DNA from: Paratrimastix pyriformis
Taxonomy: Eukaryota > Preaxostyla > Paratrimastigidae
Reading direction: 5' to 3'
Assembly: GCA_027972325.1 (NCBI GenBank)
Contig: JAPMOS010000110.1
Coordinates: 1 to 64,000 of the forward strand
DNA: 64,000 nucleotides
Shown here: positions 13,201 to 25,200 of the stretch, one piece after another
Numbering within the stretch: position 1 is the first letter of the stretch
Layout: each line of letters starts with the position of its first letter
The notes under the pieces: model-generated
Told to the model about the DNA's origin: nothing
Seen by the model: the letters and a program-made list of their open reading frames with translations, nothing else
The model's database searches: none
Program-made: the position numbers and the translations under genes

Positions 13201-16200
13201 GAGCCGGCCAGGGACACCAGGTTGCCACCTGCCAGGGGCCCCACGTCTGGGGTGAGGCCGGACAGAGCCGGAGACGGGCCCTGGAAGATGTAGGCATCCA
13301 GCAGCGAGCCCGTCACTTGGTCAGGATTGGTCACGCACACGGAGACCGTCCCCACGGGGCGTGTCCCCGCGGCCATGGTACACGAGAGCTGAGTGGCGGA
13401 GCAGGCCGTCACGGTGCAGGACACGTTGCCGATGGCCACCGTGGGGCAGCTGGGCGCACCGAAGTTGGCCCCGACAATGGTAAAGGACGTGGGGGCCGCA
13501 GTGACGGACGGGCCAAGGGCGGGCGTGAGGGAGGCGAAGGTGGGCGTCGGGCCTGAAGTGCAGATGTGATCCCATCGCCCGTGAGATGACACCGCCCGGG
13601 AAAAAGAATCAGCGAGTGAGTCGACAAGGGGCAAGGAGGGGGCGACTGTGATCGCCCCCAGTGCCCAGTCGTCGTAAGGAGACCCCGTCGACCGACCTTG
13701 CACCGTGACCGCCACAGTGGCCCGGCGACCTCCCCGATTGGTGACGTTGAGCGGCTGGCTCCCGGCCAGCGACGAGGGCCCACACAGGGCCAGAATGGCC
13801 GTGTCACTCGACTGGACCAGAGAGCATGTGACTGCGCTGGGCCCGGTGCCCAGGGTGACCGTGGGCTGATCGAAGGCGGTGCCCGACAGCGAAACCAGAG
13901 CGACGGTGGCGGCCGGGCAGAGCGTCGGGGTGCAGCCGGTCAGTGTGGGCTGCAACACTGCAGGGATGGGAATGACAAAGCAATCAGTAAAGTGCGGGGG
14001 ATGAGTCTGGCAAGACATCTCGAGCTCGGACGGGCTACACGAGGAACACCCCATATAAACTGGGGGCGCCGCACACCGCGGTTCCCCCCGGCCGGAGGAA
14101 GCCACACCTCACGGGTCACTTGGCCCAGACTCCCCCCGGAGTGTAACGCATGGCGCGAAGGCGCGCGAGAGATTTCTTATTGTCGCCTGCGCCCTCGCAA
14201 ATACACAGTCTCTAAAGACACACCACATGAACAACAACAACATGCAGACACGAGAAGAACACGGACCCTGGTACGTGTAAGTGGTCGAAGCAGCGAACCC
14301 GCCCAGATCGACGAGGGTCAGGTTGGCAACCTCGACCGAGCTGGCGGGCACGGTGCACTGGAGCTGGGTATCCGACCCCGTGCAGTTGAGGGTCACCGAG
14401 CCCAGGGTGACGGTCGGGTTGAAAAAGTTGGTTCCGGCAATGGTCACCGTACAGCCACCGTCGAGCGCGCAGGCGGGTCCCACCGAGGTGATGGTCGGGT
14501 GCGGGACTGGGCACCGAGAAGAGAAGACCAAGAGAGGATCCGCGAGGGGTGAGCACGAGAGGTGGGTGGAAGACGACATGACAAAGAGAGGGCCACCGGA
14601 CACCACATGACGACAGACAGCTGTAGAGGTAGGTCATTGAAGCCGCGAAGCCGCCCGCGTCGATGACGGTCAGGTTGGTGGACTCGTGGTTGCTGGCCGG
14701 CGCGGTGCAGACCAGGCTGGTGGCCGTGGGGCTGCCCACCAGTGGGCAGGACGCCCCATCGATGGTCACCGTGGGCACGTGGAAGTCCGCGCCCTGCACC
14801 GTGATCTGGCAGCCCAGAGGCCCGCAGGCAGGGCTGGCGCTACTCACGGAGGGTCGGTGCACTGCAGCCACCAAAAACAAACCCCAAATGGTGGTGATCT
14901 GTGGTTATCTGACTGACGGCAAATCTGTTTTTGCTGTAGAGTGGACCGAAAAAATCGGGTTGTGGCGGCAAAAAGTCTGGCGGCTTCTTTGTCATATCAA
15001 AACAAAATCATGGGTCGTCACATCAAGCCATGGGCAGAGGCAAAACAAGGCCAACACAACGGAGGGAGGCGCGGACCCAGGTAGGTGTACGTGGCGAAGG
15101 CCGCATAGCCACCGGCCGAGATGACGGTCAGGTTGCAATGTTCTGCGGGCGCCTGGGGCGCCGTGCAGACGATCTGGGAAGCCGTCGAGCTGGTCACTGG
15201 GCAAGCGAGCCCCCCAATGGTGACGGTAGGCTCCAGGAAGCCGCTGCCCGTGATGGTGATGCTGCCCCCGGTCGCCTCCACCTGCGGACTGGCCCCACTG
15301 ATGGTCGGGTGCGGGACTGGGCAGAGAGAAGAAAAGGAGAGGAGCCGAGGGGTGAGCATGGGATGTGAGACGGTGCCAACCAAATCTGTTCTACATCTGG
15401 GACAGACAGCTGTAGAGGTAGGTCATTGAAGCCGCGAAGCCGCCCGCGTCGATGACGGTCAGGTTGGTGGACTCGTGGTTGCTGGCCGGCGCGGTGCAGA
15501 CCAGGCTGGTGGCCGTGGGGCTGCCCACCAGTGGGCAGGACGCCCCATCGATGGTCACCGTGGGCACGTGGAAGTCCGCGCCCTGCACCGTGATCTGGCA
15601 GCCCAGAGGCCCGCAGGCAGGGCTGGCGCTGCTCACGGAGGGCCGGTGCACTGAAAAGAAAAAAACGATGATGCGGTTTCTGCGAATACAGGTGGCACGG
15701 TGCAGGGGAAAAAAAAAAAAAAGCCAACACAACGGAGGGAGGCGCGGACCCAGGTAGGTGTACGTGGCGAAGGCCGCAAAGCCGCCGGCCGAGATGACGG
15801 TCAGGTTGCAATGTTCGGCGGGCGCCTGGGGCGCCGTGCAGACGATCTGGGAAGCCGTCGAGCTGGTCACTGGGCAAGCGAGCCCCCCAATGGTGACGGT
15901 GGGCTCCAGGAAGCCGCTGCCCGTGATGGTGATGCTGCCCCCGGTCGCCTCCACCTGCGGGCTGGCCCCGCTGATGGTCGGGTGCGGGACTGCACATAAT
16001 GCAAACAGCAGGGAGGGGAGTGTGACGAAAAAACAGGTTTATCCCCTTCGGGAACCAGGGCGCAACTCCCGAACTCGGATTCTTCTCAGACTGCAATCAT
16101 CCCACAGCCCCAGCGAACAATCCTTTCAGGAGTCGGATTACCCAGCCAGTCAGCCCACCGACAGACTGTTGTAAGCGTAGGTGGCTGTGCTCGCCAGGCC

Positions 16201-19200
16201 GTTGCTGTTGGTGCAAGTGATCGTGTGCCCCGTCTCGACCGTCGTGGCGGGTGCCTGACAGGTGAGGCTGGTCGAGCTGACGGCCGAACAGCTGATGGCG
16301 ACGCCATCCATGCGGACCGTGGGCTGAGAGAAGCCCGTGCCCGTGATGGTAATCGCGCATCCGTGGGCGGGGCATGCCGGGGCCACAGTCGTGATGGTGG
16401 GCTGCGGGGGGGCTGCGGGCGGAGGACGGGCGGTGGACGGGCGCACAGCGAAGGAAAGTGTATGAAGGGAGTGTTTCACAACAATTCACGTGAATGTTCG
16501 TGTTTCACACGAGATTGACCAACTGGTCCCCTCTCCAGGTCCACGAACAGACCGAAGCTGAAGATGGTATCCAGGATCGGCTGGGTAAAGAACCCGTTCG
16601 GCTGATCCAGCGTGACGCGCGCCCGATACTGCTGATCAGGCGAGTACTGCCCGCTGGCAAAGGGGCACCCCGGGCATCTAAGAGGGCGGGGAGACCAAAG
16701 CGTGACGGGGTGAGAATGAAAAGGGACGCCAAACGCACAGGAGGGACGTCGCTCCATTCACCAAACAGGACGCACGGATCCATCGACAGGCTCACCGCAT
16801 CGGCACCGAGACAGACGTGGGCACGCGCACTCGGCCCGTGTGGTTGAAAGTCAGAGCCTGGGTCACGTTTGCCGCCTGTCCCAGCGGATCAGCGACCTCC
16901 AACACAGCGGCCCACCCGAAGAACAGGGCGGGCGGGTCGTCAAAGGACAGCTGCATCACAACCGCATCAGGGGTCATTTCCAGCACGGCGATGTGGTTGT
17001 GGTAGAGCCGAAGGCCCACGCTCAAAGTGCCCGAGTCTCCGTTGGCCAGAGCGGAGCCCCACGTGGTGGCTGCCGTCACATCGGCTTTCGTTGCAAGGCC
17101 TTGCCATTTGGCAGCGCCCGAGCCCAAGGACCCGCTGTTGCCTGCCAGATAAACGAGGGACCCGTCCTGGTGCGATGCCCAGACGCCAGTGAGATCGGGA
17201 AGAATGGTCGTGCCCAGTCCAGTGTGGCCCGCCGTCCCGACGATCGCATTGGATGCCGTGAAATCACCCGCGCAGTCGAAGGTCTCGCCACTGCACAGCC
17301 GCACGGCGCCCAACCCGCCAGCCGCGTCGGCGACCGCCGCGTAGAAGAAGGACTGGTTGTACAGAGCCGAACCCGTCGGCGGCATGACAATCTTGACGGA
17401 ACTCCCTTGGATGGTGGTATTCGCGGAGAGCGTCCCGGAACAGGCCACCCCAGGCACGCACAGGACATAGCTGTTGCCAGTGTACACATCGTTGGCCGAC
17501 CCGAAGGCCCGAAAGATCATGTTGCCTAAACGAAGGAAGCGTGGTACGGGATTGAATTCCGACGAGACACAAACGTAGACACAGAGACTCACGCATCCAT
17601 AGCCAGCCGCAGAGACCGTGTCAAGGACGCCAGACCATTGGGCAGGATCCAATGCAAGTCGGTCCCGGACGAGTAGAACTCTTGGTTGTAGTTGCCGATC
17701 CAGGAGACGTTCGGATCAACCATGGAGCCGTGACACCCGCCGTCAATGGGGCAGCTGATGAACATGGGCCACGCGAAACAAAAGAAAAACGTGAGACGAG
17801 TCCGAGAAGTGAGATGGCCATGACTGGATGATGGGGATTGCATGGTGCATGGCTGGTGGTGTGTTCAGTGGACAAGCATATGTCACACGGGTTCTTCGAC
17901 AGACAGCGTGAGCGACTGGGACGAGGCCTCCACATCGCCGTATCTGAAGATGTAATAGCGCGGCGAGGCCTCAGGAACCAGGTAGATCATCCCGTTGAAG
18001 CCGCTCTGATTCAGGGACAGGACATGGAAATACACAGCATGTTTCTCTGGAACAGCATGAACGGGACAGGACATGGAACAACATGTAGGAGTGACCCACG
18101 AGGAAAAATCAACCCTCTCTTGGACGCGGCACATGGAGAGAACATGTGTATTGATGAGGACGCACGCAGGCGGCACGAGAAGAATGAACATGCACATGAC
18201 GACTCAACATGAATTCAGCCACTGGAGGTTACCGTTCGGCCACACGCACACCGTGGTTGAGTGTGTGTGTGCTGATCCTGCTATTGTGGCCGATGTGGTG
18301 ACGAACATGCGGTTCATGCCGTTGTGCTGCCGTCGTGCCGTCTGTTCTTCTTCGGGAGAATGGACACGGGGACAAATGGCGGGGCGGACAGACCCAGCCC
18401 TCCGGAGCGACCAGGCTGCGATCGGGTGAAGTGGTGTCGCCCACGCATGGCCCCTGACGCGAACACCTGGATGGGGATGGGCAGGAGGGCGAGGGATTGG
18501 GGGGGGGGGGGGGGGGTGAGATGTCGGCGATGGGTGGACGATGACGATAAGAGAACTTTTGTGCGAGAGGCTGATTTGAATTAAGGACGAATGAGACGAA
18601 TCCCTCCCCTCCCTCCCCCTCCCCCCCCCCCCCCCGCTCGAGTTGTGGATGTTCCCACGGAGCCGAGTCTTGGCGTATGGGGCCAAGAAAGGGACATGGT
18701 TCGTCGAGCGGAAGGGGAAGACAGACCAGGTCAGGGAAGACCGGGTCCCGGTTGACCGGATCAGCAAGGCGCCGTTGGGCAAATCCTTATAGTTGAAGTT
18801 CGAGATGCCCAGAAGGACAGTGGTCGGCCCGTAAGTGCCCGCGTAGAAGGATGCGTTTCGAGGACCCCTGACCGCCACGACAGGGGAAAGACGACAAGCC
18901 AAATGAGCCAAGCAGCAGTTGCCGTGTTCATGTCTGGGTGAAGTATCACGCCTTGCTCATCGTCAGGTCCCGCCATCTTGGGTTGATGCAGCCATTTCGC
19001 CTCAGGATGCGGGACACAATGATGACAATCGTTGGCTGCCCCTCCAAATGCCAGACAGCACGACCAACAACAACAGACCAGATGACAAACTCGGGGCTGT
19101 CCGACTTCAGGAGGTACTCGCCATTCGGGCGGGGGTGGATGGCCAAATTGCAGCTCGGGAGGTCCGTGATCCGGTCAGGGGCGGCGTCCACTGTCAGTCC

Positions 19201-22200
19201 CCGACAGCCTGTAGCACCGGAACACCTGCACCACATGAGAGATTGGGGGGTGCGTGTGTGTGTGTGTGTGTTGTGTGTGTGTGTGTGAGAGTGCTGTTGG
19301 TATCAGCAAACCCCCCCCCCGACCCCCCCCCCCCCCCACACACACACAGGACGGAGACAGAGACAGAGACATCTCCGGGGTGGGTGGGGGTGGGGACGGA
19401 CCAGATCAAGATCCCAGCAGCCTTCACGTGGACGATGTAGTTCCCGTCCGCGGTCCACATGAGAAACTCTCCGCCAACCTGCAATGGCCATGGAGGGATG
19501 TGATGGGATGGTGCGAAGAGAAGAAGAAAGAAGAAGTCAGACGCAACCCATACAACAAACCCACCCGGGAGGCAGAAATCAAGCCACAAAGGGCGGGATC
19601 CCTCCAGGCGTGCGCCCGCGAAGACCAACACTTCCTGTGCCACGGATTCGCGCCACAAAGCTCGGGCAGCACCCGCTGGCTCCTCCACCCCCCCCCCCCC
19701 CCACCCCCCGCCCCGCTCTTTGCCCCGCCAGTTCCGCTGTTGTGATCCCAGAAGGAGCGTCCCGGGGCATTGCGTGGGCCAGCCCTCGAACATCGAATGA
19801 TGATTGCGAGGAGGGGAGGGCTGGCGGGGGGTCAGACGTTCTGGCCTGCCGCCGTGCCGGTCAGCCCGAGGGCGGCCGTTGGGGCCCCAACTAACGTGTC
19901 GGTGGGTGTGAACCTGGAAAAAAGCAGCGATCGGGTATCAGAAGATGCGGTGCGCGTGCAAGGTCCCAACCGCCTGGACGGTGGATGTCCAGCCCACACC
20001 GCGGCAGCCAGACCAGTAGACAGCGCCTGCGCTCCCGTTGAATCCCTTGTGTGTGACGACGTAGTTGCCGCCCACGGCTTCCTGGACCGTCAAGCCGAGA
20101 TACTGGGGGGATGCGACCGACAAAGGTGAGTGCAGGAAGAGGGAATCCGGAACTAACAGGAAGAACCAACAGGAAGCGAGGAGGAGGGAGGTGGGCAACC
20201 AAACGGCTTCTTCTTTTGGTTGTTGGGCGGTCGTCCTCCTCCCTGCTCTTCCTCCCTTCCCTCCTCTCTTCGGTCTTGATCCCCATCGTCCCCGGGCGTT
20301 CGTTGCGGAGCGAATGAACGAATGAGGAGAAGAATGCGCGAGTGATTTCAGCATCCCCCCCCCCCCCCCCCCCGGACTGGAGCGTCAGTGTTGGACACAA
20401 GAAGCAAGCAGGACAATGCCCAGGGTGATGGAGGAGGCCGAAGTGGTCAAGCAAGTTGACGGCAGCGAACGGGGACCAGTTGAGCTGGGAAGGACGACGG
20501 ACCCCGTCGGCCTCGCTGCCCACAAGGCAGGTGGAAGCGCTGGCCACAACTCCGTTGCAGCCCTCGCCGGCCAAACCGCAGTGGCAGACGGCCCCAGCCG
20601 AGGAGAAGCACGCGGGGCAGGACAGGACATAACCGCCCGTCTGGCGAGGTGAGGCAGAGAAGAAGGATGACATGAGAGAAGGACCTCATCATCATCACGC
20701 CACCCACTGGATCCAGCGCACAGGCACAGGCACCAGGCACCAGGCACCAGGCACCAGGCACCAGGCACCAGGCACCAGGCACCAGGCACCAGGCACCAGG
20801 CACCAGGCACCAGGCACCAGGCACCAGGCACCAGGCACCAGGCACCAGGCACCAGGCACCAGGCACCAGGCACCAGGCACCAGGCACCAGGCACCAGGCA
20901 CCAGGCACCAGGCACCAGGCACCAGGCACCAGGCACCAGGCACCAGGCACCAGGCACAGGCGGAAGAAGCCAATTGGGGAACACGGCGCGAAGGGGCGAG
21001 GAACCTTCCACTACCCTCTCTTCTCTGTCGGGAACGGACCGAGAGCACAATGACAGAGGGCGGTATTGCTGCGCCGATGGAGGTCATGGCATTGGCGGTC
21101 GAAAGCGTTCCCTTGCAGCCCGTCGGTGGACAGTAAATCGCCTGTGTGCGTGTGTCGAACAGAAACAAAGGAAAAGGAAGAAGGGAAGAAATGCTTTGAG
21201 AGGACAACGGGAGACCCGGACCAGTGTGTGTGTGTGTCGTGTAAAGAAGGAACGAAGTAACGGGAAAATAAAACAAAAACCAGAGAGGTAGAAGAGACAG
21301 CACGAATGTCACTGCACCCGTGGGCGAAGGAATCCCCTGTGGAGGGCGTTTGATAGGGCTCGTTAGGGAGAGGACGGACCTGCCGTCGTGGCGTAATGCG
21401 GAGGGACCCCCACCAGGTGGTAGCAGCGAGTAGCGGCGCAAGGGGATTTGCACAACCACCCACCACCACCAGATATAGCAGGGAGAGCACGCACACCCAA
21501 CGAACGACCGGTCCATATGTCCAGTCCCTTCGGAGCGAATCGCACACCCAACCACCCCTTCACCACATCGGCCCGTCATGTGCATAAGTGAACATCGGCG
21601 CGCAACACCGAACCCGAAAAGCTTCGGGGGAACCCGGAGGCTCCCGTCCGCCAAAGCGGATAGCAGCCGAAGTAGGCCGCCAAGACCCGATGAGCATCGG
21701 GAGAGAGCCATGTGCACTCTCTGAACAAAGGACGCAGCCGGAGCTGCCTTGGTGTGCGATCCCCGAAATTCGGGGAGAGAGTCCGGAGACCCTCTATGTC
21801 CGACAGTACGGACTCAGCCGCGGACCGCTCAACTGGCTGGGGACCTCTGTGGAAGTCCCCCTCCGAGGAGCAGGAATGGCTGACGAATGTGTGTCGTGTA
21901 AAGAAGGAACGAAGTAACGGGAAAATAAAACAAAAACCAGAGGTAGAAGAGACAGCACGAATGTCACTGCACCCGTGGGCGAAGGAATCCCCTGTGGAGG
22001 GCGTTTGATAGGCTGTGTGTGTGTGTGTGTAGGTGCACGTGCGTCTTTGGGACAGACCGAGCCGCCGAATCCAAATGCGGTCACGACATAGCCGCCGTTG
22101 CTGAACTCAAACCCTGACAAGGCCATGTTCCATCCAGGCCCCCCCCCTCCCTCCTCCCTCCTCCTCCCTCCTCCTCCCTCCTCCTCCCTCCTCCCTCCTC

Positions 22201-25200
22201 CTCCCTCCTCCTCCCTCCTCCTCCTCCCTCCTCCCTCCCTCCTCCTCCTCCTCCCTCCCTCCTCCCTCCTCCTCCCTCCTCCTCCTCCTCCTCCCTCCTC
22301 CTCCCTCCTCCTCCCTCCTCCTCCTCCTCCTCCTCCTCCTCCTCCTCCTCCTCCTCCTCCTCGCCTGTTCCTGCCTGCCCTGTTGGCGATCACAGACGGA
22401 AGTCTCCGTTGCTCAGAACTTTCAGATTGGTGGAGCCCCAGCTGCCCTGCAGTTGGGCGACCTCGTTGAGTTTGCTGCCCCGGGCCGTGCGTGACCCAAG
22501 CAGGGAAAAGGAAGAAGGAAGCATGTGAAGGCGGGCAACCCGACAGCGCGATCCGCCCCACACCAACGGGAGGGGAAGTGTCTCACCGTGAGCCTCACGG
22601 GGGCGGCGAAACGGGGTGTTCTTGACGGCGGGGTGCGTGCGACGAAGTGGGGTGAGCCGTTTGGCAGCCAAGACAAGGCGCGTGCATCTTCTCTCCCTTG
22701 CCGCCTGTTGCCAGACCCAAGGCACGGCCCGGTGCTGTGGAGCAGGTGGACCCAATTCTCACCGGAGAGCACGTAGTTTTGGACGCTCGGCAGAAGCGTG
22801 AAGTGGCTACCGACGCAGGTGATGGCTGCGGTGCCAATCTGCACGGTCAACCACCCCACAGCAGAAGGGAAGAGGAACAGTCGTGGCAGGCAAGAGAAGG
22901 ATGAATCGGGGGGGGGGCAACAAATCATGGGGTGGGAATGATTATGGGCGAGCACTCAGGGGGGCGGAAGCCAGACCAGCGCCTTGGTGTGATCGACCAG
23001 CCCCACGGGGATCACCCCAGCCCAGGGGTTGAAGAAGGCCACCGCCCCGGCATTGGTGGCCGACGTCGTCGGATTGTCCCACAAGGGGGCCACCATCAAG
23101 AAGTTGCCGTTGTCGAAGTAGAAGATGTGGGCACCCCCCATGTAGGTGTCCGTGGCCGTACGGATGGTACCCACGCCATCCGAGGCCGTCCCTCCCACCT
23201 GTGCAAAGAGGGATGGAAGGAGTGAACAATGGTGCCAGCGCCAGCACCACCAGCACCAGCACCCAACACCCAGCACAGACCAAGCTATTGGACGCCGAGA
23301 TCAGCCCGGCAGCAGGATTCGTGGCGTTGCCCACAGCCAAGAAACCTCGCCCAGAGTACCAAGTGCCGGAGCTGACCACATAAAAACCGCCTGCGAGAGC
23401 TGTGACGTGGTAACCCACCTGTGGCAGGGAGGAGAACAGGGTTGGGTTTGCGTGCAATATTGCCTCTCAAAGGCACGAAAACGACGTCGGCCGCTTCCTG
23501 AGCACGCGCGCACACACGCATCGCAACCAGTGTGGCCGATCGGCCCTGACCTGATCATTGGCATGGCTGCCGACCAACGAGGTCGGATGGGCGCTGGAGA
23601 CCACTCCCGCACAGCCGGTGCTCCCGGAACACCTGCAGCCACCCAGTCCACAAGAAGGGGAGGCCATGTTGAGGGCGAGTGCACATCGCCCAGACGACAC
23701 AGCCAAAGCGACCACAACGGGACGGGGAGGCCAACAAGAAGGTCGCAGAAGAAGAGCAGAAGCAGCGCAAGAAACGAAGGCCCAATCCACTTCCACACGA
23801 AGCGCCCAAAGAAAGCGGGATCCACGAAGCCAATGAACGCAATGCATCAAACCATCGGGCAAAACGCATGTGGCAAAGGGAAAGGGGAGCAAGCCGTCAG
23901 GCCAGGAAACAGACCAAGTCACGGCGCCAGCATTGACACCCGCCACGGGGTAAAAATATGGCGACTGCACAATGTAGTTGCCGTCCTGCAGCTCGGTGAT
24001 CGTCGGGGAGTAGGCCCAACCGATCCGCGAATTCGACAGACTACCCACGAGCGAATTGGCTGCGGAGGGCGATGAGTGTGTGCGTGTGTTGGACAGAGGG
24101 AGGAGTCGATGTGACAAACAGAAGAGGGAGCAGTAACGAGTGGCAAGGCACGGGAATGGTGTGTTGGTTCAAGAGCAACACGGGAAGCCAGACAGACAGG
24201 AATCGCTGACGCCAAGACAGGAACCGGCCACGGCCTGGCAGTGGCGCACCAGACCGGCCTGCGTAGCGGTCCCGTCGTCGCCTGTGGTGTGCATGATCGA
24301 GGAGGAGGGTGGAGGGTGGAGGAGGGAGGAGGGTGGAGGAGGGTGGAGGAGGAGGAGGAGGAGGAGGAGGAGGAGGAGGAGGGAGGAGGGAGGAGGAGGA
24401 GGAGGAGGAGGAGGAGGAGGAGGAGGAGGAGGAGGAGGAGGAGGAGGAGGAGGAGGAGGAGGAGGAGAGGAGGGAGGAGGAGGAGGGAGGAGGAGGAGGA
24501 GGGAGGAGGAGGGAGGAGGAGGGAGGAGGAGGAGGGGAGGAGGGAGGAGGAGGAGGGAGGAGGAGGAGGAGGAGGGAGGAGGAGGGAGGAGGAGGAGGAG
24601 GAGGAGGAGGAGGAGGAGGAGGAGGAGGAGGGAGGAGGAGGGAGGAGGGAGGAGGGAGGAGGAGGAGGGAGGAGGAGGTGGTGGTGGTGAGGTGGTGGTG
24701 GTGGTGGTGGTGGTGGTGGTGGTGGTGGTGGTGGTGGAGGTGGTGGTCGTGAAATGGTTGGAACGCCGATCAGGGCATTCGAAAAGCGTCGCCGAAGATC
24801 CGTCGCATCCCGGCGGAGACGATCACCTGCCCAATGGCGCAGTCGCGGGGAGGCTGTGGTGTGGGGGGTGGTGTGTGGGTGTGTGTGTGTGTGTGTGTGT
24901 GGGGGGGACGGGGAGGGGGGACGGGGGAGGTGAGGTCAAAACGGAGGCCTTTTCTTCATGGCGGAAAGCAAAGCCTGGGTGCAGAGGGGGACTGGAGCAG
25001 GGAACGGAGCCATCCCACCCCACCAAGGATAAAGGAGCGCAGACATGATCACGGCCCCGACGGTCCCGTTCCAGCGGGGCATCTGCACCAGGGGAGGCCG
25101 GAGCGCGGTGGCCTTCAGGAAGGTGGCCCCGACAAAGCTGCCCGTCGCCTCGGCGGCCCCGACCAGCTCCCCCACCAGCGACACGTTCAGGGCGAAGTCG

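Noticed and set aside
20672-21136. Frames with PGAWCLV or RHQAPGT repeats
   Set aside because: Product of the 7-bp GGCACCA minisatellite in an intron; no coding support outside it.
21608-21870. Group II intron, group I intron, hammerhead or RNase P RNA
   Set aside because: No domain V-like 34-nt hairpin, no group I P7 core, no CUGAUGA/GAAA pair and no RNase P conserved block could be found by eye.
21588-21917. Protein-coding reading of the hairpin region
   Set aside because: A 109-residue frame exists but shows no recognisable domain and runs into the R1 repeat; the perfect stems explain the sequence better.
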